24,906 nt of DNA from contig DATMSB010000145.1 in the NCBI GenBank assembly GCA_035565615.1, forward strand, positions 1-24,906. Reading direction: 5' to 3'. The first letter of the stretch is position 1. The number at the start of each line of letters is the position of its first letter. The translations under genes were made by a program, and so were the position numbers. The notes under the pieces were generated by a model. It had not been told where the DNA came from, made no database searches, and saw only the letters and a list, made by a program, of their open reading frames with translations. This document shows positions 1-6,618 of this stretch, in pieces. The DNA is from Vulgatibacter sp035565615 (lineage in GTDB: Bacteria; Myxococcota; Myxococcia; Myxococcales; Vulgatibacteraceae).

Positions 1-626
1 AGATCCCGCATCTCGCCCACGAGGACCACGTCGGGATCCTGGCGCAGGGCGCTCTTGAGCGCCTGGCTGAAGGAGACCGTGTCGACGCCGACCTCGCGCT
101 GGTTGATGATCGAGTTCTTGTCGCGGAGCAGGAACTCGATCGGATCCTCGATCGTCATGATGTGATCGGACTCGACCGTGTTGATGTGGTCGATCATGGC
201 GGCGAGGGTGGTCGACTTGCCGGAGCCGGTGGTGCCGGTGACGAGGATGAGCCCGCGGGGCTCCAGCGCGATCTTCTCCAGGACCTTCGGCAGCATGAGC
301 TGCTCGATGGACTGGATCCGGAAGGGGATCACGCGGAAGACCACGCCCACCGTCCCCCGCTGCTGGAAGACGTTGACGCGGAAGCGGCCCAGGCCGGGGA
401 CGCCGTAGGCGAGGTCGCACTCGTTGGAGGCCTTGAACCGCTCCCGCTGGAACTCGTTCATGATCCCGAAGGCCATCCGCGCGATCTCCTCGGGCGGGAG
501 CCGCCGCGCGTCGCTCAGGGGGAGCAGCGAGCCGTCGACCCGGAAGATGGGGGGGAGGCCCGCCTTCAGGTGGATGTCGGAGGCGCCTCCGCGCAGCGCC
601 AGGGTGAGAATCTCGTTGAGCTCCAT
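1..626 (-). CDS. pilT: Type IV pilus retraction ATPase PilT (partial; C-terminal part lies beyond the left edge)
   Basis: PilT is the hexameric secretion-type ATPase at the inner-membrane base of type IV pili that powers retraction and twitching motility. About 208 residues are visible. The N-terminal PAS-like region holds the motif GGASDIHLKAG (residues 13-23). The Walker A loop GTTGSGKST (131-139) is followed by the Asp box MTIEDPIEF, and the Walker B region DPDVVLVGEMRD runs into the window edge. The Walker B wording and 'SALRQDPDVV' fit PilT better than PilB. I chose the ATG at 626 because it gives the usual PilT start (MELNEIL) and has GGAG nine bases upstream; an in-frame ATG at 641 would add five residues. 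Upstream lie a perfect 9-bp dyad (683-715) and the terminator of the rplM-rpsI operon, so pilT probably has its own promoter, which I could not place firmly. Confidence 0.95.
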   Translation of the reverse strand, partial: MELNEILTLALRGGASDIHLKAGLPPIFRVDGSLLPLSDARRLPPEEIARMAFGIMNEFQRERFKASNECDLAYGVPGLGRFRVNVFQQRGTVGVVFRVIPFRIQSIEQLMLPKVLEKIALEPRGLILVTGTTGSGKSTTLAAMIDHINTVESDHIMTIEDPIEFLLRDKNSIINQREVGVDTVSFSQALKSALRQDPDVVLVGEMRD

Positions 627-682
627 CGGCAGCGGCTCCATCCCCCGACGGCGTGCGGACCCTCCGCGCCCCTGCCCCGGGG

Positions 683-715
683 CACGATCACCCGAACGGA
701 GGGCTCGTGATCGTG
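683..715. promoter_or_regulatory. 9-bp perfect inverted repeat upstream of pilT
   Basis: CACGATCAC (683-691) and GTGATCGTG (707-715) are exact reverse complements separated by 15 bases. The element sits 42-57 bases before the possible pilT starts, between pilT and the rplM-rpsI terminator. It could be a regulator binding site or a hairpin in the pilT leader. Function is inferred from position only. Confidence 0.35.
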
Positions 716-768
716 GAGCACCTTATCACCCGGACGCGGCGAATGAAGAAATCGGCCGCCCGAAACGA

Positions 769-808
769 CGAGAGGCCGCCGACCCGAGGTGGGTGCGGCA
801 GCCTCTCG
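769..808 (-). terminator. Hairpin terminator after rpsI
   Basis: An 8-bp perfect outer stem, CGAGAGGC (769-776) with GCCTCTCG (801-808), continues inward after one mismatch as GCCG/CGGC and, past a one-base bulge, ACCC/GGGT, closing on a 5-base loop (786-790). It begins 26 bases beyond the rpsI stop codon. On the minus strand the stem is followed by TCGTTTCGG, so the U-tract is poor, but the long stem and its position support termination of the rplM-rpsI transcript. Confidence 0.55.
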
Positions 809-833
809 ACTCCGGCCCTGCGGGGCGGATCCC

Positions 834-1229
834 TCAGCGCTTCGAGAACTGGAAGCGCTTGCGGGCGCCGGGCTGGCCGTACTTCTTGCGCTCGACCGCG
901 CGGGAGTCGCGGGTGATGAACCCGGCCTTCTTCAGCACCGGGCGCAGCTCCGGCTCCATCTTCGAGAGGGCGCGGGCGAGGCCGTGGCGGATCGCGCCGG
1001 CCTGACCGGTGAGGCCGCCGCCGCAGACGTTCACGGAGACGTCCACCTTGCCCTTGCGGTCGACCACCTCGAGGGCCTGCATCAGCACCATCTTCGAGGT
1101 CTCGCGCCCGAAGTACTGGTCGAGGGACCGGTCGTTGATGGTGATGTTGCCCTCGCCGGGCCAAATCCACACGCGGGCCACCGCTTCCTTGCGGCGCCCC
1201 GTCGCGTACGTCTTCTGCGCGTTTGCCAT
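834..1229 (-). CDS. rpsI: 30S ribosomal protein S9
   Basis: Protein S9 of the small ribosomal subunit, whose basic C-terminal tail reaches the P-site tRNA. The 131-residue product has the family hallmarks: YATGRRKEAVARVW near the N-terminus, GGGLTGQAGAIRHGLARAL in the middle, and a C-terminus with RDSRAVERKKYGQPGARK ending in the conserved FSKR. The length matches the family (about 130 aa). The ATG at 1229 is preceded by AGGA seven bases away. It lies 17 bases after rplM in the conserved L13-S9 operon order and is probably co-transcribed from the promoter at 1787-1815. The hairpin at 769-808 probably ends the transcript. Confidence 0.98.
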   Translation of the reverse strand: MANAQKTYATGRRKEAVARVWIWPGEGNITINDRSLDQYFGRETSKMVLMQALEVVDRKGKVDVSVNVCGGGLTGQAGAIRHGLARALSKMEPELRPVLKKAGFITRDSRAVERKKYGQPGARKRFQFSKR

Positions 1230-1246
1230 GGGGAGTTCCTCGAACC

Positions 1247-1687
1247 TCAAGCCTGGATGTCGAGGGCCTGCGGCTGCTGCGCCTCGTGGGGATGCGCGTC
1301 GCCGGGATAGACCTTCAACTTGGTGAACATCTGACGGCCGAGCGCGTTGCGGGGGAGCATGCGGCGGACGGCGTTCTTGACCAGATCCTCGGGGCGCCGC
1401 TCGCGGAGCTCCTTCGCGGTGGCGACCTTCAGCGAGCCGGGCTTCCCCTGGAGACCGATCCGGTAGTACTTCTTCCGCTCCTCCTTGCGGCCGGTGAGCT
1501 TGACCTTCGCGGCGTTGACGACGATGACGAAGTCGCCGGTGTCCATGGAGGGCGTGTAGAGGGGCGTGTGCTTGCCCTTGAGGATCGAGGCGACCTGGCT
1601 CGACATCCGGCCGAGGACCTTGTCGCTGGCATCCACCACGTACCACTTCCGGCGGATCTCGCCCTTCCGGGCGCTGTGCGTGCTCAT
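1247..1687 (-). CDS. rplM: 50S ribosomal protein L13
   Basis: Protein L13 of the large subunit, an early assembly protein that binds 23S rRNA. The 146-residue product is close to the E. coli length of 142. It contains the typical blocks KWYVVDASDKVLGR, GDFVIVVNAAKVKLTGRK, the YYRI segment, VRRMLPRNALGRQ and LKVYPGDAHPHEAQQP. The ATG at 1687 has GGAG eight bases upstream. It is the first gene of the rplM-rpsI operon. A promoter with 17-bp spacing and a leader with two inverted repeats lie directly upstream. L13 is known to repress its own operon in E. coli; whether this leader serves the same role here is inference. Confidence 0.98.
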   Translation of the reverse strand: MSTHSARKGEIRRKWYVVDASDKVLGRMSSQVASILKGKHTPLYTPSMDTGDFVIVVNAAKVKLTGRKEERKKYYRIGLQGKPGSLKVATAKELRERRPEDLVKNAVRRMLPRNALGRQMFTKLKVYPGDAHPHEAQQPQALDIQA

Positions 1688-1707
1688 CCGATTTGCTCCA
1701 AGCTGCT

Positions 1708-1755
1708 CGAGATCGTGTCTCGGGCGCCGAAATCTCCGGCAGTCCCCCGGCGCCC
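1708..1755 (-). promoter_or_regulatory. Two adjacent hairpins in the rplM leader (candidate L13 autoregulatory site)
   Basis: In the predicted 5' UTR of rplM (about 93 nt), GGGCGCCG (1722-1729) pairs with CGGCGCCC (1748-1755) as a perfect 8-bp stem around 18 bases. Next to it, CGAGA (1708-1712) pairs with TCTCG (1718-1722) as a 5-bp stem with a 5-base loop. The two share base 1722, so they abut or compete. The proximal one ends about 20 bases from the start codon, close to the ribosome-binding site. The structure is visible; the regulatory role is inferred. Confidence 0.4.
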
Positions 1756-1786
1756 ATGTCTCGCACGGGATGCAGGGAAAGCGGGC

Positions 1787-1815
1787 TTACTAGAGCAACG
1801 TCCAGGGGAAGTCAA
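1787..1815 (-). promoter_or_regulatory. Sigma70-type promoter of rplM-rpsI
   Basis: Read on the minus strand: TTGACT (1815-1810), exactly 17 bases, then TAGTAA (1792-1787). This is five of six matches to the -35 consensus and four of six to the -10, with ideal spacing. The expected transcript start near 1780 gives a leader of roughly 90 bases before rplM. Confidence 0.65.
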
Positions 1816-1908
1816 GCGCGCGAGCGGCCCGCGCGGACACTTTCTCCCCACCCGTTTTCCCGCTCGAAACCCGCGGCGCCGAGGGGTCCATCCACGCGCT
1901 CTCGCGGG

Positions 1909-1938
1909 TTGCCCGATCCGAGTCGGCGACCGTACACT
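1909..1938 (+). promoter_or_regulatory. Possible sigma70-type promoter of the glycosyltransferase pair
   Basis: TTGCCC (1909-1914), 18 bases, then TACACT (1933-1938): four of six matches in each hexamer. The inferred transcript start is near 1945, about 25 bases before the TTG start of the first glycosyltransferase. It is back to back with the rplM promoter and about 94 bases from it. Confidence 0.35.
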
Positions 1939-1969
1939 CGCCGCCAATTTCTGCCCCGAGATCCGCCGC

Positions 1970-3214
1970 TTGCGCATCCTCTTCCTCACGACCGAGCTGC
2001 CATGGCCCCTGGACGGAGGCGGGAAGCTCCGGACCTTCGAGACGCTCGCCTGCCTCTCCCGCTTCGCCGAGGTCCGCGTCGTCTCCATGAGCGAGGCCCC
2101 CGCCAGCGAGGCGGATCGGTCGGCGCTCGAGGCCGCGCTCCCCGGCGTCGCGATTCTCCCGCCGATCCCCCACCCGATCCGGATCCGGCGGCGGCCCCTG
2201 GACCTGGCGAGGGCGGGCGCGAATCGCCTCCTCCACATGGAGCCCTACCTCGCCGCCAAGTTCCGCAGCCGCGCGTACCAGCGCCTGGCGCTGGAGGAGG
2301 GGAGGACGTTTCGACCGGACGTGGTGTGGTGCGACCACCTCAACGTCTGGCCGACGGCGGTGCGGGCCCGCGCCGGAGCGGCGTTGGTCCTGGACGAGCA
2401 CAACGTGGAGTCGGATCTGTTCCGGCTCGCCGCCGGCGCCGGATCCTTTCCGCTGCGGTTGGTGTCCAGGGTGGAGGGGCGGGCGGCGCTGTCGTTCGAG
2501 CGGAGCGCGGTGGCGAGGGCGGATCGCGTGGTGGCGATCTCCGGCGACGACGCCAGGCGGCTGCGCGATCTCGGCGGCGCCGACCGCGTGGTGGTGCGGC
2601 TCCCCTCGATGGGTGAGCTCCCCGCCGCGCCGCCTCCGCCACCCCCGCCGACGGACGCGATCGGGTTCTTGGGGACGCTGTCCTGGCCCCCGAACGCGGA
2701 GGCCGTCGCCTTTCTGGCGCGGGAGGTCGCCCCCGCCCTCGCCGCCCGAGGGGCGAAGGTGCGGATCGAGGTCGGCGGCAGGGGCCTCCCCTCCGGAGTC
2801 GCCGCGCTGGCCAGATGCGCCGGCCTCACCCTCCGCGGCTTCGTCGACGACGCGGAGGCGTGGCTCCGCGGGTTGGGCACGGCGATCGTACCCCTTCGCT
2901 CCGGAAGCGGGATCGCCATGAAGCTCCTCGACGCGATGCGCGCCGGCGTCCCCGTGGTGGCGACGTCGGCGGGTGCCAGGGGCCTCGCGGTGCGGGACGG
3001 TGAGGAGCTTCTTCTCGCGGACGATCCCGCGGCCCTCACCGACGCGATCGTCCGCATCACCCGCGACGAGGGCCTGCGCCGGCGCCTCGCGCACGGCGCC
3101 TACGCACACCTGGTGCGCGCCCACGGCCGCGATGCCGCCGCCGCCGACTACGAGGCGATCGCCCGGGGGGCGATCCGCCGCCGGGCGATCGACGGAGATC
3201 GACGTGACACCTGA
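1970..3214 (+). CDS. Glycosyltransferase, GT4 type (GT-B fold)
   Basis: Probable sugar transferase acting on a cell-surface glycan or polysaccharide; donor and acceptor are unknown. The 414-residue product starts with the acceptor-side Rossmann strand RILFLTTELPWPLDGGGK, whose glycine-rich loop is typical of GT4 enzymes. The central segment DEHNVESDLFR resembles members associated with exopolysaccharide clusters. The donor-side half contains GFLGTLSWPPNAEA, the strand IVPLRSGSGIAMKLLDAM and AGVPVVATSAGARGL, the nucleotide-sugar site. A proline run (PPPPPPP) forms the hinge between the two halves. The start is a TTG at 1970 immediately before RILFL; no ATG or GTG fits better and the ribosome-binding site is weak, so the start is the least certain part. 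Its last 11 bases overlap the next gene. Confidence 0.85.
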   Translation: MRILFLTTELPWPLDGGGKLRTFETLACLSRFAEVRVVSMSEAPASEADRSALEAALPGVAILPPIPHPIRIRRRPLDLARAGANRLLHMEPYLAAKFRSRAYQRLALEEGRTFRPDVVWCDHLNVWPTAVRARAGAALVLDEHNVESDLFRLAAGAGSFPLRLVSRVEGRAALSFERSAVARADRVVAISGDDARRLRDLGGADRVVVRLPSMGELPAAPPPPPPPTDAIGFLGTLSWPPNAEAVAFLAREVAPALAARGAKVRIEVGGRGLPSGVAALARCAGLTLRGFVDDAEAWLRGLGTAIVPLRSGSGIAMKLLDAMRAGVPVVATSAGARGLAVRDGEELLLADDPAALTDAIVRITRDEGLRRRLAHGAYAHLVRAHGRDAAAADYEAIARGAIRRRAIDGDRRDT

Positions 3215-4427
3215 CCGCTCGCTTCCCTTCCGCCGCGTGGCGTTCGTCATGCACTCGGGCTGGCATTTCCTTTACCAGCGCCCGCACCACTTCGCCGCTC
3301 GGTACAAGGCGGCCGGGGTCGAGACGGTCGTCTTCGAGATCTCGGGGGTCCGCTCTCAGCTCGCGACCCTCCTCTCCACCGAGATCTCGCGGGAGCAGCG
3401 CGACGCCGTGCACCACGTGTGGTCGTCGATCTACCCGTACAACGCCGCCCAGCGCTTCTCCGCGGTCGAAGCGATCTTCCGGCCCGCGGTGGAGTCGTCG
3501 TTCGACCGGTTCGCCGAGCGCTGGCTCGACGAGGGCACGTTGCTCTGGCTCCAGGGCGTGAACCTGGTGCTTCCCCCCGAGCTCCTCCTCCGCTCGCGCC
3601 GCCTCGCCGCGGTCGCCGACGTCTTCGACGACTTCGCCGGGTTCTTCGAGGGCAACCCGCGGATGCAGGCGCGCCTCCTCGCGGCGGAGGAGACGACCGC
3701 CCGAGGGGTCGACCTGCTCCTCACGAGCGCCGCGCGCCTCGAGGATCGCCTCGCCGCCTGGAACCCGAACACCGTCCTGGTGCGCAACGGCGTCTCCGGC
3801 CGCTTCGTGGAGGCGGGCGAGGCGGCCCTCGCCCGGGGGCGGCGCGGCGAAGGCGGGACGGTCGTCGCCTACCAGGGGGCCTTCGCGGAGTGGTTCGACT
3901 TCGACCTCCTCGAAGCGGTGATCGACCGGCTCCCGGAGGCGGAGTTCCGCCTCATGGGCCGGGTCTACCCCGGCGTGGGCGCGCGGATGGAGCGCCTCGC
4001 CGCCCGGCCCAATGTGCGCATGCTGGGCGTGCTCGCCCACGAGGACCTGCCCGCCGAGCTCGCCGCCGCCGACGTCGGGATCATCCCCTTCCGCATCAAC
4101 GACCTCACCCTCGCGACCGATCCGATCAAGCTCTACGAGTACCTGGGAGCGGGCCTGCCGGTGGTGAGCACCCCGATGCCGGAGGTGGTCGCGAGAGAGG
4201 CGGAAGGGCGGGTGCGTACGGCCGCGGACGCGGATCGCTTCGCCGAGGCGATCCGCGCCCTCGCCGCGGCGAGGTGGGAACCCTCGGCCGCGCGGGCGCG
4301 GATCGGGCTGGCCCGGGAGAACACCTGGGACCGCCGCTTCGACCAGGTGAACGAGGCGATCGCCGCGCGCCTGGAGGCGACGCGCGGCGGCGATCGCGGG
4401 GGGCCGGCGCGCCAGGCAGCGGGATGA
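3204..4427 (+). CDS. Glycosyltransferase family protein (GT-B fold)
   Basis: Second sugar transferase of the pair, 407 residues. The N-terminal half has RRVAFVMHSGWHFLYQRPHH, a pattern seen in glycosyltransferases of the teichuronic-acid/UDP-galactopyranose-linked type that begin with an 'RPHH' loop. The middle has VADVFDDFAGFFEG and the nucleotide-binding start VVAYQGAFAEWFDFDLL. The donor-side region has NVRMLGVLAHEDLPAELAAADVGIIPF followed later by PIKLYEYLGAGLPVVSTPMPE, with the conserved KxYEYLxxGxPVV signature. The GTG at 3204 is chosen because GGAG lies six bases upstream and the gene overlaps its predecessor by 11 bases, which suggests translational coupling. The two enzymes probably act in sequence on the same glycan, but no polymerase, flippase or other sugar gene is in view. 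Confidence 0.85.
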   Translation: MTPDRSLPFRRVAFVMHSGWHFLYQRPHHFAARYKAAGVETVVFEISGVRSQLATLLSTEISREQRDAVHHVWSSIYPYNAAQRFSAVEAIFRPAVESSFDRFAERWLDEGTLLWLQGVNLVLPPELLLRSRRLAAVADVFDDFAGFFEGNPRMQARLLAAEETTARGVDLLLTSAARLEDRLAAWNPNTVLVRNGVSGRFVEAGEAALARGRRGEGGTVVAYQGAFAEWFDFDLLEAVIDRLPEAEFRLMGRVYPGVGARMERLAARPNVRMLGVLAHEDLPAELAAADVGIIPFRINDLTLATDPIKLYEYLGAGLPVVSTPMPEVVAREAEGRVRTAADADRFAEAIRALAAARWEPSAARARIGLARENTWDRRFDQVNEAIAARLEATRGGDRGGPARQAAG

Positions 4428-4434
4428 GGCGAAG

Positions 4435-4470
4435 CGCCCCGGGAAACGAGCGCGCGCTCGGGCCCGGGCG
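4435..4470. terminator. GC-rich inverted repeat between convergent genes
   Basis: A perfect 14-base palindrome, CGAGCGCGCGCTCG (4447-4460), is flanked by CGCCCCGGG (4435-4443) and CCCGGGCG (4463-4470), which pair with one bulged C. It occupies the 72-base gap between the second glycosyltransferase and the helicase, so it could stop transcription from both sides. There is no T-tract on either strand. Confidence 0.3.
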
Positions 4471-4499
4471 TGCTCTTCGCCGCCACCCTCGAGGGCGCC

Positions 4500-6536
4500 C
4501 TACCCGGCCTCCAGCTTCGCCAGTAGCTCCTCGAAGAAGGTCTCGCTGCGCCGCTCCGACTCCTCGGTGGGCTGGGAGATGTCGGTCGCCTCGAAGGCGT
4601 GCTCCGGCAGGTCGGCGAGGAAGCGCGACGGCGTGCGCGGCAGCGGCCTGCCGCGGGAGAGCCGGGTGGCGCTGCGGGTGAGGTAGAGCCGCTCCCGCGC
4701 CCGGGTGATCCCCACGTACGCGAGGCGGCGCTCCTCGGCGAGATCCTGCGGGGCGCCCTGGATCCCCTTGTGCGGCAGGAGGTCCTCCTCGAGGCCCACC
4801 AGGAACACCACGGGGAACTCCAGCCCCTTCGCCGCGTGCAGGGTCATGAGCACCGCCCGATCGCCCGCGGGGCCCTCCGGCTCGTCGTCGCGGCGATCGA
4901 GGGTGAGCTGGGCGAGGTACTGCCCCAGGCTGCCCTTCTTCCCCTCGCGGACCTCGAAGCGCTCCAGGGAGATCAGCGTCTCGTCGACGAGCGCGATCCG
5001 GCGGGCGGCCGCCTCCGCCGAGGTCATCTGCGCCGAGATGGCGCCGCGCAGATCGATCTCGTCGATCAGATCGTGGGCGATCCGGGAGGCGGCCTCGCCG
5101 GCCGCGAGCCGCGCGGCGTAGCGATCCACCAGCTCCACGAAGGCCCCCACCCGCTGCGCGGCGGGGCGGACCTCCTCCCACGCGCCCGCGGCGGCCTTGC
5201 GCATCGCCGCGAGCAGCGGCAGCGCCTCCACCGTGGCCCGGTGGCGGATCTTCTCCATGGTGGCGTCGCCGATGCCGCGGGACGGAAAGTTCACGATCCG
5301 CAGGAGCGAGACCTCGTCGCCGCCGTTCACGAAGAGGCGCAGGTACGCCAGCAGATCCTTCACCTCCCGCCGGTCGAAGAACTCCGTGCCGCCCACCACG
5401 TCGTACGGCACCCCCTCCGCCCGCATCGCCTCCTCGAGGACCCGGGACTGGAGGTTGGTGCGGTAGAGGATGGCGTGATCCCCCGCGCGCCGCCCGGAGG
5501 CGATCGAGGCGCGGAGCTCGGCGACGACGAAGCGCGCCTCCGCCTCGTCGTCGGGGCAGGCGACCACCCGCACCTTCTCCCCGGGGCCGCGATCGGAGAA
5601 GAGGGCCTTCGCCTTCCGATCCTCGTTCTTCGCGATCACGGCGTTGGCGCAGTCGAGGATGCAGCCGAAGGAGCGGTAGTTCTGCTCGAGGCGGACCTCC
5701 CTCGCCCCCGGGAAGTGCCGGTGGAAGCGGAGGATGTTCTCCACCTCCGCGCCGCGCCAGCCGTAGATCGCCTGGTCGTCGTCCCCCACCGCGCACACGT
5801 TCGCCCGCGGCAGCGAGAGGAGCTTCAGGAGCTCGAGCTGGGCCCGGTTGGTGTCCTGGTACTCGTCGACGAGGAAGTAGCGGAGCCGCTCCTGGTAGCG
5901 CCGCCGCAGCGCCTCGCTCTCCCGGAGGAGGCGGACCGGCAGGCCGATGAGGTCGTCGAAGTCCACCATCGCCATGGCGCGCAGGGCCCGCTCGTAGCGG
6001 GGATACACCTCCTCCGCCACCAGCTCGTACTCCTCGCCGTGGAGGGTGGGTCTTCCCTCGCGGCGGATCGGCTCGCCGGGCCCGATCCCCTCCCCCTTCG
6101 CCAGCGAGATCAGGCCCAGCACCCGGCGGTGATCGAAGCTGCGGTCGTCGATCTTCACCTCCCGCATGGCGCGCTTGACCAGCGCCGCCTGATCCCCGGC
6201 GTCGGCGATGGTGAACTGCCGGGGGTAGCCGAGGCGGGCGTGCTCGGCGCGGAGCATCTGCAGGCCGAAGGCGTGGAAGGTGCCCACAGTGAGCTCCTTC
6301 GCCCGGCGGGCGGAGACGAGCTTCCCCACCCGCTCCCGCATTTCGCTCGCCGCCTTTTTGGTGAAGGTCATGGCGAGGATCGCCGACGCGGGGACGCTTT
6401 GCTGCACCATGTGCGCGATTCGGTGGACGATCACCCGGGTCTTTCCGGAGCCCGCCCCGGCGAGGACGAGGAGCGGGCCCTCCGTGGTCACCACCGCTTC
6501 GCGCTGGGGCGGGTTGAGCGCGCCGAGATCGAGCAT
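4500..6536 (-). CDS. Rep/UvrD-family ATP-dependent DNA helicase (superfamily 1A)
   Basis: A 3'-5' DNA helicase that strips proteins from DNA or restarts replication. All SF1A motifs are present in 678 residues: Q motif LNPPQREAV (7-15), Walker A AGAGSGKTR (26-34), Ia MTFTKKAASEM, II VDEYQDTN, III GDDDQAIYGWRGA, IV LEQNYRS, V TLHAAKGLEF and VI EERRLAYVGITRARE. The length and the segments FFDRREVKDLLAYLR and TPSRFLADLP are closer to E. coli Rep (673 aa) than to UvrD or PcrA, and the C-terminal Tudor-like extension of those proteins is missing. I chose the ATG at 6536, which gives the family start MLDLGALNPPQ. An in-frame ATG at 6620 with a good GGAGG would add 28 residues and overlap the start of the divergent lipoprotein gene. 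It converges on the glycosyltransferase genes. Confidence 0.93.
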   Translation of the reverse strand: MLDLGALNPPQREAVVTTEGPLLVLAGAGSGKTRVIVHRIAHMVQQSVPASAILAMTFTKKAASEMRERVGKLVSARRAKELTVGTFHAFGLQMLRAEHARLGYPRQFTIADAGDQAALVKRAMREVKIDDRSFDHRRVLGLISLAKGEGIGPGEPIRREGRPTLHGEEYELVAEEVYPRYERALRAMAMVDFDDLIGLPVRLLRESEALRRRYQERLRYFLVDEYQDTNRAQLELLKLLSLPRANVCAVGDDDQAIYGWRGAEVENILRFHRHFPGAREVRLEQNYRSFGCILDCANAVIAKNEDRKAKALFSDRGPGEKVRVVACPDDEAEARFVVAELRASIASGRRAGDHAILYRTNLQSRVLEEAMRAEGVPYDVVGGTEFFDRREVKDLLAYLRLFVNGGDEVSLLRIVNFPSRGIGDATMEKIRHRATVEALPLLAAMRKAAAGAWEEVRPAAQRVGAFVELVDRYAARLAAGEAASRIAHDLIDEIDLRGAISAQMTSAEAAARRIALVDETLISLERFEVREGKKGSLGQYLAQLTLDRRDDEPEGPAGDRAVLMTLHAAKGLEFPVVFLVGLEEDLLPHKGIQGAPQDLAEERRLAYVGITRARERLYLTRSATRLSRGRPLPRTPSRFLADLPEHAFEATDISQPTEESERRSETFFEELLAKLEAG

Positions 6537-6618
6537 GGGGCGGCGGGATACCAGACCCCGCTCCGCGATTGAAGCGTGCCCGTTGATCAATCCGGCGGGT
6601 TGGTGCCATGAGATCGAC

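Noticed and set aside
1223..1969. Upstream extension of the first glycosyltransferase by about 249 codons
   Set aside because: It would run antisense through rplM and its promoter; family similarity begins at the TTG at 1970.
6583..6590. TTGATCAA palindrome in the helicase/lipoprotein gap as an operator
   Set aside because: An 8-base palindrome alone is too short to support a call.
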